NCBI GenBank assembly: GCA_036924285.1
Contig: JAYKYS010000007.1
Span: forward strand, 14,074,001 to 14,138,000
Reading direction: 5' to 3'
DNA from: Asterella californica
Taxonomy: Eukaryota > Streptophyta > Marchantiopsida > Marchantiales > Aytoniaceae
Length of the DNA stretch: 64,000 nt
Positions 24,507 through 36,155 of the stretch are shown here, piece by piece. The first letter of the stretch is position 1, and every line of letters begins with the position of its first letter. The notes below the pieces were generated by a model, which searched no databases, was not told the DNA's origin, and was given only the letters and a program-made list of their open reading frames with translations. The translations under genes and the position numbers were made by a program.

Positions 24507-25230
24507 TATCGAACACATTTCAAGTGATGCTCGATCTTGGAAATAAGCTCCTCATAGTTACGTGTAATGATCAAGTCATCAACATAGATGGTGATCACAA
24601 TAATCGGATCTCGTATTCTTAATGAATACAAGGTAGAGTCCGAACTACAAAGATGGAAACCAAGAGACTGCAAGTAAGAATTGATCTTTGCATACTATGC
24701 TCTTGGTGCTTGTTTCAGACCATAAAAGACCTATCGTAACTTACACACACGAGAAGGGAACTTAAGATACTCATAACCTAGAGATTGCTGCATGTAGACC
24801 TCCTCCTCAAGATCGCCGTTGAGGAAGGTGTTCTTGAAGTCCATCTGATGCATCTTCCAACCTTTCTGAGTTGCAATTGCAACTGTGATCGAATAGTCAT
24901 CATCTTCGCAACTAGAGCAAATGTCTCCTCAAAATCCACTCCATGTTGTTGTGCGTAGCCCTTGACTACCAATCTGATCTTGTACCAATACATGGTAGCA
25001 TCCGAGTTACGCTTGACCTTGAAGACCCACCTGCAACCAATCAATTTTTTATCCTTAGGTAAGTCCACCAAATCCCTAGTCTATTAGTGGTGAAGCGTAG
25101 CAAGTTCAGCTTCCATAGCACTCACCCACTGGACTTCGTGCATCGTCTCTTCAAGTGAACTCGGTTCTTGTTCTTGAAGAACATTGGTCATTTATGCATG
25201 ATATGCAGTAAAGAAACCTTCATGAATATA
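24507..25230 (-). pseudogene. Ty1/copia reverse transcriptase N-terminal half
   Basis: Reads LVDLPKDKKLIGCRWVFKVK, then VKGYAQQHGVDFEETFA, then, after a frameshift near 24900, HQMDFKNTFLNGDLEEEVYM, VFYGLKQAPRA and the catalytic-loop motif IYVDDLIIT. These are the canonical copia reverse transcriptase blocks in order. Stops and a frameshift inactivate it. The frame reaches SKIEHHLKC and is then broken by element B; the following block, DLGELKYF, is found at 13328. Upstream of 25230 the integrase and gag regions are not recognisable, so the element is 5'-truncated or decayed. Confidence 0.85.
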
Positions 25231-26365
25231 CTTATTCATTGGATGTTCTGTAACGACATATGTTACACATAAGAAATTTTTCTATTAATAAGGTGTTTAG
25301 TTATTACTAAGTGTGGAGAATGTTTATTTGCTGCCCAAGTATTTTAAGGAGGTATCAAGTTAGTCATGAGTAGCTAAAGTTAATTATGATAAAACTTAGC
25401 TGTACTTTAGGCAGAATTCAGATATTTCTTAAAGAGTGAGCACTACTATCTTGTCATCTTGTCTAAAAGATAGAAAGGAGATGGAAAGTATTCCTTATCA
25501 CCTTTTTGACTTGATATTAGTGGTGGAACTAAAGTTATGGACTTTGTAGACATTAAAAATAAGAAAAGATTCAACATGTCTCCTTTTTAGTGAGTCTTAG
25601 TGTAGAGGAGGTGGAAATTCAAGATTCTTTGAGAATTATTCCAAAAGTTGACTTTGAAGAAATAAGTCCATGTGAAAAGATAAGAAGCCCATGTGATTAA
25701 TGCTTTTACCTTAGATAATATCTTAGTAAAATATGATAAAAATAGTTATGACTGAGTTACCAGAGAATATCAAAGTAAAAAACCTAAAATGTATAAATAG
25801 AGGAGTAGTAGAGAAGAGCTCATCATCTTTGTTTTCACAACGTCGTAATGACATTTTGAGCAATATAGAGAAAGTGTGAGATTTTAGAAGGTGAGAACTT
25901 GAGAGACTTCGTTAGAATGGAGAATTTTAGTTTATGAGTTTATGGGTTTGTGAATGATTGGACTTAGCATTTTTCTCTTCAAGTTCATGATGTGCTTCCA
26001 TCAAAGCCATCAGAGGTGACCCTTGAGTGAGAGACAGGTCCGACATGTTGTAGATTCATTGATAACTATCATGGAGGATGAGAAATTGAGGAATAGTTGA
26101 TTGATAAGACCGCAGAAGGTTTACATTTTAGGTTCCATTGTCGGGACCTCACTTGAAAAGATTGTTGAAGAATATTTAGAGTTCAATTCTATATTCGAGA
26201 GATCATGCGAGAGCACATGGATAGAACGTTGGGAGGAGAAAGAGCTAACTCGATGTTAGCCACTTTAGAATCTTTCATGTACCTCGTAGTGATCTATGAC
26301 GCGTTCGAGATCATTCTTTATATCTTGTTTACTTAGAAAGGTTTTGGTGAGAGTTAAGAGTGGAT
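25231..26365. other. AT-rich stretch without recognisable genes
   Basis: No coding signal. I see nothing beyond short frames. Confidence 0.4.
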
Positions 26366-26369
26366 GCAA

Positions 26370-26935
26370 CAAGAGTTTTAGAGAAAGGAGGAGAAAGAAG
26401 TTACTAGAGGAAAAACATTCGAGAGTTTTAAGAATTCTGCTCTCTGGAAACTTGTACAATTCGTTGTCAGATTTTTTGTGTTTTTTAGTTTTTTTTGAAA
26501 TTTCAAGTGTTTTAGCTTGGCTGATAAGCTATCAGAGACAAAAGAAATCATGAGAAGAGGTGGTCTAGAAAGAGAGATATGATATTTCAAAGTTGGGGGG
26601 GTTTATTCATGAAAGTTTAGAAATTCTATTCTCTGGAATTTTTTTATTTACAGTCACTGTCATCTTTTCTGTTTTTTTTATTTCTCAATGAAAATTTCCA
26701 AGACTCTAGCCTGGTTGATAAGCTATCAGAGGAAACAAAATTCATGAGAAGATGAGGCTTGGAGAGGGAGATAGCGTTTGACAATCATGAGTGTAGTCAA
26801 AGTAAATAAATTTTAGTTCTCTAGAAATTTATATAGTGAGCACCAATTCTTCCGATTAGAGAATTTTCTATTCAAATTTCATGAGTTAGTAGCCTGGAGT
26901 TTGAGCTACTGGAGGTCACAAAAATCTTGGAGAGA
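26370..26935. repeat. Tandem repeat of about 189 bp, three diverged units
   Basis: The motif TCTCTGGA or TCTCTAGA recurs at 26441, 26630 and 26818. Each is followed at a similar distance by a TAGC(T/C)TGG...TGATAAGCTATCAGAG-like block and then by a segment resembling CATGAGAAGA. Units are diverged by substitutions and small indels. No gene is associated. Confidence 0.65.
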
Positions 26936-27660
26936 TCTCTCATCGACTATGAGATATACGTTTTGACATACAAGGGGGTCTTGAAGATATTTCATGAAGA
27001 ATCCAGTTCGAGTACCGAAGAGAAAGAAAATACATTTAGAAGTTCGAACGGAGACAGAGAAACGAAATTCACTCGTAGCTTATCATTCTTCTTCTTGACA
27101 ATCACAATGGATGAAACTAGTTATGAGTTCTCCACCTCGTGGATGAAACTCACCTCCTTCAACTTGTCTTTCTTCTTTTTTATCATCATTGTCGTTGTAA
27201 GGTTGACTCTTCTCTGCTTCTGTCGAACTGGTCTTGCATTCTCCTCCAATTCGATTTGACGAGTCTCTAGAGTTACCTCCTTTAAATCTTTGTAACTGAA
27301 AGCTAAACACATGGACATATTTTATAATATATCTAAGAATTTACTTTTCTCGTCTTGAGTCATATTTATGCCAAACTTCAAGATAAAGAGTCTCCTCATA
27401 ATCTTTGTCTCACTCAACTTTTCTTTCTCAGGGTCTTTCTCCACTGCTGGTCAAGGCAACAAATCAATAGCACTAAGTTGGTGCGATGATTCATCTCGAC
27501 CAAATCCTACGTCATTAGACGAGAATTCTTGATCGTAAGAATCTCTCGTATCTATCTCTGAGACATTTTGATCGTCTTCCGTGTCAGATTCTCAATGTCA
27601 CTAGTCGATCAGAGTAAGAAGTCACAACTCTAACACTTGAGAGAGGTACTATCACTCTAT
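26936..27660. other. Unassigned, downstream side of a minus-strand gypsy remnant
   Basis: Short frames only. It may be decayed pol of the element to the right, since it lies 3' of the protease remnant, but I cannot recognise reverse transcriptase motifs. Confidence 0.35.
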
Positions 27661-27665
27661 GATCT

Positions 27666-28148
27666 CTAGGTCCAATCCGTAAATATCTCTTGTGTCATAT
27701 CTGTGGTGCGCACAGCTCTCAACCAAGGTCTACCTAGGAGTACATCATAACTAGAGTCCTTAAGCACTTGACATGACATTAGTGTTTGAACTCTCATCAC
27801 AGACACAACCACCTTCTCTAACACACCAAGAGGTGTTACTCGTTGCTTGTTAGCCATCCTCACCATATTGCTAGTCAGACGAGTTGGTTCCATCCTCAAC
27901 ATCTTCATCAATCTCTCCGATATGGCATTTACAAACAACCTTTCATCCATCAATACGTCCGAGACGTAATGATCATTTAATCGGACTTCAATCTTTGAAG
28001 TCCTAGTGCATACCTCTGAATCATGCACGTCCACCACACCAACTCTCACAGACTTTGATGTCTTGCTCTTGGGTTTCTTCTTCTTACTTCTCTTAGAACT
28101 CAACTCTCCTTTGAGTTCTCTTCGTAAACTAGGGTTGAGTGCAATCAA
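27666..28148 (-). pseudogene. Ty3/gypsy aspartic protease region
   Basis: The pattern VSDVLMDERLFVNAISERLMK, then RMANKQRVTPLGVLEKVVVSV, then SSYDVLLGRPWLRA is the retropepsin-like domain of plant gypsy polyproteins, including the flap and the LLGRPWL C-terminal signature. The catalytic D-(S/T/G)-G triad is not preserved (MDER instead), so it is inactive. A lysine-rich segment, SKRSKKKKPKSK, precedes it. It follows the gag frames directly on the same strand. Confidence 0.7.
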
Positions 28149-29420
28149 TTACCCAACCGTTATGTTGAATTTCTGAGCACCCACATCTTCAATCACATCA
28201 TATCCCGCTTGAGAAGACGAAATAGTGAAATCAGTCATCCTCAACTTCTTTCTTGGCTCCTTTGGTGTACTCAAATTATTACTCGAACGAGTACTTCTAT
28301 TTGATGACTCCTCCATGAAAATTAGTTCATCAAAAAATTGAGTTTTTTTTCTTTCTTGAGCTAGAAGCTCCACCAGTGCATGAGAAGAGTTCGAGCTCTC
28401 TCTCTTCTCATAGATGAGATCTCGCACTACATCGATAATAGACACTCTTTTGTCTCGTGCTTGTGATGGATTTCATCCATCAACATCCATTCTGACAGCT
28501 TCAACACCCCTTTCTTCGTGTTAAGACAATTCCGTTGGAAATGAGAACCTCCATACGTCCAACATGTGATTCCTCCAAAGTTACCTTGGTTGCCTCTAAA
28601 GTTACCTTGATTTCTTAGATTCGGAATGTTGTAATAACGTCTTTGCCCTCCTCCTCCACCTTTGTTCCTCCATTCTCGTAATTGCATCACGTTTATCTTG
28701 AGATCAGCAAGATTATCGGTAATGCTCTTCAACTCGGCATGAAAATATATGGTGGCAGTAGACATCACTGTAGGGAGAAATGATCTTGGCACCACCGCTG
28801 GAGTAGGAGCTGACGTTGAAGCGATCACCAATTGTGATGGGGCAGATGCAATCCTTGTGATTACACCAAGAGTCGAAGTCAACACCAGAGCGACATGATG
28901 AGGTTGGATGATATCCTCTTCATCCAAACTCTCCTCCATAATTGTAGTAATCTTGATGACCTCCGCTTTGGTGGTTGGCTTCTCATACCTCACTTGAGTT
29001 CGAATTGAAGGTCTCAACCCTCCTACCAAGTTCTTGGTCAGCACTGCTCCAATCCTTATCATCGTTAGCTCCACGTTATCTCCACTCTCCCGTAGGACCG
29101 TCCGAAATCGTTGCTCCAACTTATCATCATTTCGAACAACGTCGTCTCGTTAGTTCAAATGAGTGTGCTCCACCATGAACTTCTCATAACTCTCCTCTGA
29201 AAGAAACTCTTCAGTGAGTGCATTACTCAACGTCTCTCAAGTGTCCTCAACTACACCATGTGTCTTGCTCTGTGCTCGGTCTTCATATCACGTAAGAGCA
29301 AAATCTTCTAAAAACTCGGGTAGTAACACCCACTCTTTCTTTCTTCTCATGTTGTTTTCAATGCAACCCCTTTTGAAGTCTCAAACAAACGGCTCTACAT
29401 CTTCATTGTCTCTCATGTAA
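28149..29420 (-). pseudogene. Ty3/gypsy gag core with degenerate zinc knuckle
   Basis: Reading from 29420 leftward: KRGCIENN, KEWVLLPEFLEDFALT*YED, ETLSNALTEEFLSEESYEKF, LEQRFRTVLRESGDN, LVGGLRPSIRTQVRY and a glycine- and asparagine-rich tail (NLRNQGNFRGNQGNFGG) followed by CWTYGGSHFQRNC, a CCHC-like knuckle with one Cys replaced by Tyr. This is the usual capsid and nucleocapsid organisation. Several TGA codons replace Trp; at 29288-29290 the paralogue at 45262-45264 still has TGG. A frame break near 28440 precedes the linker to the protease. Confidence 0.7.
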
Positions 29421-30686
29421 CATTGGTAGCTTCCCCATCTTGTAACTACTCTTTCTACTCTTATAATCTTTGTGCAATAACGACTCGCTAAAAGAGTACG
29501 AACATCATCAATTCTATTCGAGAATAATTTACCATATGTAAAAGAAAAAAAATGGTTGTAACAACACCCCTTGTGTCATTTCTTCTCCCAAGGTAATCAT
29601 GAGCCTGAGTCGCATTATCCTCTTCTCCACTATTCGAATGACAATCTCCATCACAGCTCAACCGAGTCTTCTTTTGAAGTCGACAACTTCTGTCTCAACT
29701 TTCTAAGTCTCATCCAACTTCTCGACTACTGACGTAAGTGTAGCGCATCTACGCACTTGTGTCCTCTTGACAGATCATCCACTCCACAACTTGGACAAAG
29801 ATTCTCTCTTAAGAGATGAATTGGCGATGACGAAGATGGACCTACTAGAAGACTCAAATCAGTAAACTCTCGCTTCCCTTTGGCTCTCTCTGCTCCGATC
29901 CTTCTTGAACAATTCACTACTTTGTGTCCTAACTCTCTACACAAATAGCACCATAAGTCATTTTAGACTCTTCTCCTCGGAGATTCTAGTTGAGTTTTTG
30001 CGCTAGTGTTTTCAAACTCAACAATAATCTCTCTCGAGATCTCTCCTGCAGTTACTATGACATATAAACCTTGAGGAAGATTTCTAACTCTCACTTTCTA
30101 GTCCTTTGAACTTCCACTCATGTTGTAGCACCTTCTCAACCATTGAGTGGACAATATACCTTGGAGGAGAAAAACTCTACATCATTTACTTAACTCTTTC
30201 GAGCTTTATACTGAAAATAGTGTATTACACATGTTATACACGAAATAAAATCCAATCTAAAATCAGATGTCTAAGATAATCATCTCATCACCACCGTCTG
30301 TACTAATCACAGCAGACAACTTAAAGTCACTCTTGTAGAGATCCAACTCTACTTCACCAAGAGCATTTGTGGCATCCATAGTGAATGATGCTTTAAACTC
30401 CCAATACTCTCTAACAGTTCTAGCATTGACATAGTTTTCCACATAATTTATGACAAACAAACCAATGGTAATTTGGTAAACTTTTGGATAATTTTCTGAC
30501 ATAATATTTATCATTTTTCATGAATTTTAAGACATAATTAAGACAACATACCAAGAATTATTCATGAATTTAAGTTATCTTCTTGTCATTTTCCCGCATG
30601 TTTTAATACATCTTTATGACAATAGCGACAATATAATTTTTTTAACATTTTAGGTAAATGTCTCTACATGATCAACATGCTCACGA
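29221..30686 (-). repeat. Gypsy-like block G1, duplicated at 45197-46664
   Basis: From TTACTCAACGTCTCTC at 29221 to GCTCACGA at 30686 the sequence matches 45197-46664 closely over about 1.47 kb, including coding remnants and AT-rich leader. The match breaks at 30687, where element A2 begins. Confidence 0.8.
29726..29959 (-). pseudogene. Additional CCHC zinc-knuckle segment upstream of gag
   Basis: Encodes CYLCRELGHKVVNC, a perfect C-X2-C-X4-H-X4-C knuckle, then about 40 residues later CPSCGVDDLSRGHKC. It lies 5' of the gag core on the same strand, whereas a knuckle is normally 3' of it. A near copy is at 45670-45933. It may come from a different gag joined by recombination, or reflect an unusual gag arrangement. 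Confidence 0.6.
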
Positions 30687-33600
30687 TTTCAGACAAGTGA
30701 GCTTCGAGTGAGGAGGCAGCAAGGTGGAATTGAGTGAGTATAGGATCGATTAAAAACTAGAACAAAGGTGAGGTCGAATTGCTGAAGCGCTGGAAGCATC
30801 TTGAGTGAAGAGCGTTTCCTGTGAGACTCCCGGAAGCTGACATTGGAAGCAGCTGAGTGAAATCAGAGGTGGGTGGCTCAATCGATTGAGGCGTAGACAG
30901 GAGCTGACGAAGACGCAGCTCAGTGGAGTCGCATTGGAGCTGGGATCAGAGCCAGAAGCGCGCGAGAGGTCGAAGACAACTTGGCAAGTAGACAGAAGAC
31001 TGTAGAGGTTCTTCCCATGTTCTTTTCCCTTCCCACTGCTTCTCGCCTTTGTTTGGTATCCCACGCGCTTCCTCGATTGGTTGCAGGCAGCCTGATCGAT
31101 TACCCCCCATTCTCCTTTTTCCTATTGTGACATTGGATGCGGAAGCGCTGCCCAATTTCTGTCATACATCTTCCTACTTCTTCCTGAGTTCAATTCGAGC
31201 TTCCCTACCCATCGTCCTCAAATTGACGATCCCAGCTATCAATTTCCTCACCCTACTACCCCTCTACCCCCGAAACCTGGAGCAGAAGACACTTCGGAAG
31301 ATTGGAACATCTTCGGAAGACTGTCTTCGGAAGTCGACTGTAACCAATTCGTATCAAGAGTGGATTTGTGTTGCTTTTGTGTTAAGAGAGGCTTGGTACG
31401 AATCTTGAGTGGTGTGATGAGTTCTTTTGTTATTTCGAGAAGTTGGAAGTCGAGAACTAGGCCTGTGCCTCCCGGTCTTCCAAGCTTCTCAACTCCACAT
31501 CTTCCTAGAGAGACTAGAAGACTGAAAGGCTGGCAAAATGAGCGAGAAGACGCGAGGGTCCATTTCGGGTCTCTTCTGTCCGACCCATAGCAGCCATTCC
31601 TTCTTCTTCCCAAACTTAGGAGAGAGTCGTGAGAAGACTTGCTGACAGAATCTGGAGAGAATGGTCGAGGGTCATGTCTTCCCACCGAGCAGCAAGCTTC
31701 TTCTGAGTGCGTATGAGAGGTGAGAAGTCAGAAGAACAGAGTGCAATTGTCTTGAGTCTGTTGTGAGGATAGACAGTGCGTAGGAAGACGAAGACAAGTG
31801 AGACCAGTGAAGGGAAGCCTGACTTCGGGAGGTCTTCCGAGAAAGACATTGAATCGGAAACTGTCCCGGGTGTCTTCCCAGAGGCTATTGTCACCGCAGG
31901 AGCCCGCAACCATCTTCCGAACCTGTTATGCACTTTATGTTTCGCGAATCTTGTATCTTCTGATAGGAAGTAGGATGTAATGCAAGGTGGGTTGTCTTCT
32001 TGGTAATCCATGTGAGGCCTTGCTTAGATAGGGTTGTTTAGATATAGCTCGGAAGACGAGAGCTATCTAGGAAGTACTGTTAGAATCCCGGAAGACGGAG
32101 TAGCTGTCTTCTGGAAGACTAGTTTCGTCTTCTGAGAAGTAGAAGCTAAACTGTGGGCACTTGGGAAGGACTGAGCCTTCAGCTCATAGTAGGTGCTTGT
32201 GGCTTAGTGCAACAGATCTTCCAGTATGTTGATAAATCCTCGAGGGTTGGTGTTACCAGCAGCGGAGTTGGCCGAGGCCACGCCCTTCCTCAAGGAGTTG
32301 GGTCTCGATTTCTTCCTATGGGATTGGAACCTCGCAGACCAGGGACTTCTGGAGGAGGTGTGGGCAGCGTTACCACCTCGCAACCGTGTACCTGCGAATG
32401 CAGGAGTAGCTCGAGGAAGACCATCTTCCTTGACTGAAGATTGGTGGCGCAGAGCTTTCCACAGGCCAGAATCCGAGGACCGAGGGTATTGGTTTGAGAA
32501 GAAGATTTTGCCCAGAGTCGTGAGTACGTGACATGTGCCTGAGAGCACCACTTGTCTTTTCGTGGAAGACAGGCAGGGTAGGAATGGATGGAAGATCGAA
32601 TCTTACCGGGAGCCGAAGAAGCGACTTCTGGCGAAGCTGTTTCTGCATCTCTTCCCCAAGGGAAAAGCGCAGAAGACGAGGTACTTGGGAGATCAGGACG
32701 TAGAGTTCCTGGAAGCAGTGTGGGATAAAAGAGTACCCATCTACTGTGGCGCATACGTCCACAACTATGTACAGGCGGAGCTAGCGTACTTGGGTACCCC
32801 GGCGAGAGGACACTTGACATCTTTCCTCTACTACTTGTACGTAGCCATGGGGGATCTTAGGGGAGATCAGCTGGTGGAGTATGGGCCAACAGGGCAACGG
32901 GAGGTGAAGGAGGAGACCTCGGAAGACGATGAACGAGCAGCAGCCGCAACTCCTCTTCCCACTTTGATGCCACAGTTGAGGCCCGGCTCTCACCATAAGA
33001 CGCTTCTGGTGAGGGAAGACGAGTCTAGTGGGTCGGAAGACGCCACGTCACCGAGGAAGATGGGTCCTAGAAGTGTACCTAGGAAGCCCACCTCCTTCAT
33101 TCATTCAGGATCGGAGTTCGACTCGGAAGAAGAACTGCTGAGTACCCGATCGGAGCAGAATACCGCTTCTGCAACACTTGGGAGTCTTCCGAAGACTCCA
33201 GAAGACAAGAGAAGAAGGAATACTCCTACTGCGATGCGGGGAAGCGCAGTGAAGAGAACCGCTCCTGCCACGAGAGATCTTCCACCCCGGAAGATGAGAA
33301 GAGTAGCTTCTTCTCATGCGCAGAAGATGAAAGCCATTGTGGTGGAAGAGGCTTCCTTGCCTCTGGAAGACGAGGTCGACACCTCAGAGCGAGTAGTGGA
33401 GATGAACTTGTCTTCCGTAGGAAGAAGACTGGAAGAGTTCAGCGTCTTCTTCCACAAGGAGATCCAACCGGCTATGGAGTTGCTGGAGAAGAGAGCGAAG
33501 GCTCAGGAGAGGCCCTTGCAACCTGGATTCGGTCTGCGCACCTTGCTGCGACAGGAAGAAGACCAGAAGAAAACGGAGTCGCTGGAAGCTAGTCTCCGCA

Positions 33601-36150
33601 CCACGGAGAAGCTCGCAGCCAGATACAAGGCGGAAGCAGCCGCTTCTGCCAAGGAGCTGGTGCAACTTCGGAAAAGCAACCAGGAGATGCAAGCGCGTGT
33701 ACAGCAGCACGATCAGGAGGTCCTCTGAGTGCGGGAGAAGATCACCGCCCTCGCCAAGGAGAAGACCACATGGAAGACGCAGCGAGAAGCTGCAGAAGCG
33801 CGAGTTGCAGTTGAGAAGACGCAACGGGAAGCAGCGGAGGCTCGTGCACAGGAGATGCTAGCACAGTCGGTGGAAGCGCTTCGGAAGAAGTTTAACTTCA
33901 CCGCGGGTAGGAAGTTACTTACCTTAGCTAGAGGATGGGACAGCGAGTCCAAGGCAATGTTGGTGGAATGCCGGGAGAGCATGTTCAGGTACTTGGATCG
34001 GCAGATAGAGAGAGTGAAGACACTCTATGATCTTCTCTCGCTTCCGACACCTGCAACTGCATCTTCCCAAGCTCCAGCACCATCGACTGGATCTGGAATG
34101 GAGAAGGAGGAGTTCGACCTCGCTGTGCACTTGATAGTGACAGCGTTGGAAGCCGAGAAGACTTCGGAAGACGCCCTGGAAGACAGGATGTCTTTTGGAA
34201 GACAAGAAGACGAGCCGTCTTCTCAGGTATTCTGCGTGGAGGAAGCGACTTCCCCGGACCCCTATGAGGTCGCCGTGGTCCCTAGTCCCGCACCAGTGCC
34301 TCAGAAGATGGAGGAAGCAATACTCGACCCAGCTTCCCAGAAGACGCTTCTGTCTTCCGAAGCCGAAGCCGAGGAAGACGCAACAACAGCAACAGCAAGG
34401 TCAGCGAAGAGCGATGAGAGGGAAGCTACCTCAGTGACATCCGAGGTAAGCGCAAGGCTTCCCAGCCCATCAGAAGCCGAGCTAGTAGCTCCGATAGGAG
34501 CAGATCAGGTAGAGATTGCCACGGAGCAATCAGAGTAGCTAGTAACCGAAGGTTGACACTTCCAGATTTAGTAGGAACAAACATGCTATCTTAAGGGTGG
34601 CAGTTTCCAGCGTAAAATTAGTTAGGATACCATGTGGCAGCATAGGTAGCGTAGGAGCAACAAAGTGGATGGCTAATTAGGAAGGGGAACCGCTTGCATG
34701 TGGGGTGGCAACCTCCTGTCAGCGCCTCTCTCTCCCTGGTGGTCGTTCCCTCTGGTTCTCATGGCAGCGACATAAGTAGGATCGAAAGTAGGAAATAAGG
34801 GTTCTGTAGGTTCTCTGTAGGCTCTGCACACACACACATCGATTTGACGGTGCAGACAGAGAGCACACACCGGCACATGATAGGCAATATAGTGTACACT
34901 ACACCCGTTGTTGGAAACATACGAATAGTCTGGGAATACACAGGAGGGGTCTGCATGCTTGTTACCAGCAGTGGTTCGAGGATGTAGATAGAGGTAGTGG
35001 ACGGTTTAGGAACAGGGAACGGCATCCTCGTGCAGTCTTGTTGTCTAGACTGATGTGTCGAGGAGTAGGAGAAGGAAGTAGAGGGAGTGAGCTTCCTAAT
35101 GTCAATGTGACTTCTTCTCGGGGAATGGATTGTTGATTTGAGTGCAGAAGCTTTGTTCATGTCTTCTGGGTAGTGGGTTTCCTTGAATTCGCTCCCAATT
35201 GTGCATGAGAAGTGTTCTTCTTGAGTGGCGGTGACTGTCAGCAGGTGTGGCATTGTAGCTTGACTCGTCCAGTGGAGCACTTAGGATCTACGTACGGACG
35301 GTCTTATGGGTAAGGGATCCCAGAAGACAGAGTAGTCAGAGCAGCGAAGTGAAGAAGAAAGAAGCCTTCTTCCCACAGCAGAAGACGACATCCTCAAGAA
35401 GAAGACGGTGCAACTGTACACATGTTTGTTGTCTTCCTCCCCAAACTATTACAAGCAGGGATGGTTTGTTAGTCAGGATCCGGACTAGAAGCATGTCAGA
35501 ATCTTAATTTCTCCTTTTTATCTTGTTTTCCTCTTGTTTGGATTTTCTCTTCTTCCCCATCTTCTCCCATCTTCCCCATCTTCTTACCTTCTTCTAGCGA
35601 GCTTCCGAGATTTCTATTGAGCTTCCGTGAAGGTGAATGTCGTTGTAGTGCTGTAGGAAGACCATTTTCGTAGGCAGAAGCCTGGGAAGGCTACAGGGGG
35701 CATACACCTTGTGATTAATCTAACCCGTTGGAACGTGAGTGCGAGAGTAAGGTGCAACAGCCGTGCTAGTCGACTTCTGCGAAGCAGGGCAATCTTCTGG
35801 AGGTGTGAGAAGACGAGCTGAATCCCCAGAAGACGAGGATCGCTTCGAAAAGACGGTACTGAGAAGACCGGAAGAAGCAACCTGGAAGCAGGAAGATCGT
35901 CTTCCCGAGCTTCTCTGTGAATAGTTGTGTGATATTTTAGTTAGTAGTTGTTTATTTAGATCCAGAGTATATTTTGGCATACCTGGAAGACGCGTGGTTT
36001 TGTGAGAAGACGGGATTCCTAGACAAAACCCGTGTGTTTGTGTGTTTGAACAGATCTTAGAACTTAGAGTAGCGTTACTTATGTAAATCCTCTGTGGGAA
36101 CGATATCTTGTATACTAAATGGGCAAAAGGAGTAATCCTGCGTCACTACA
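30687..36150 (+). mobile_element. Element A2: 5'-truncated copy of family A
   Basis: Begins inside the family at the equivalent of about 49120 in A3, so roughly the first 460 bp are missing, and runs to an intact CACTACA end at 36150. The following AACCT matches the unoccupied paralogous site at 47116-47120. The left flank ends at the equivalent of 46664. Thus one deletion removed about 456 bp of flank plus the A2 5' end after insertion. It holds the full-length ORF with two TGA codons and no frameshift. Confidence 0.8.
32226..34538 (+). pseudogene. A2 copy of the family-A Gag-like coiled-coil protein
   Basis: One reading frame of 771 codons from MLINPRGLVL to IATEQSE, broken only by TGA at codon 102 (32529-32531) and TGA at codon 501 (33726-33728; A3 has CGA, so a CpG transition). 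Regions: LGLDFFLWDWNLADQGLLEE near residues 25-45; core domain from REPKKRLLAKLFLHLFPKG to YVQAELAYLGTPARG at about 130-195; charged Ser/Pro-rich linker with a basic patch PPRKMRRVASS; a long coiled coil (KLAARYKAEAAASAKELVQL onward, about 460-560); acidic tail SSEAEAEEDA. No protease, polymerase or zinc-knuckle motif. I infer a structural role; the family is unknown to me. Confidence 0.75.
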
Positions 36151-36155
36151 AACCT
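36151..36155. repeat. Right target-site copy of A2
   Basis: AACCT directly after CACTACA; the unoccupied paralogous site at 47116-47120 has the same five bases once. The left copy was lost with the 5' deletion. Confidence 0.65.

Noticed and set aside
31248..32011. Minus-strand ORFs of 145 and 131 residues in A2
   Set aside because: Antisense to the element and present as differently broken frames in A1 and A3; they reflect GAAGAC-rich composition.
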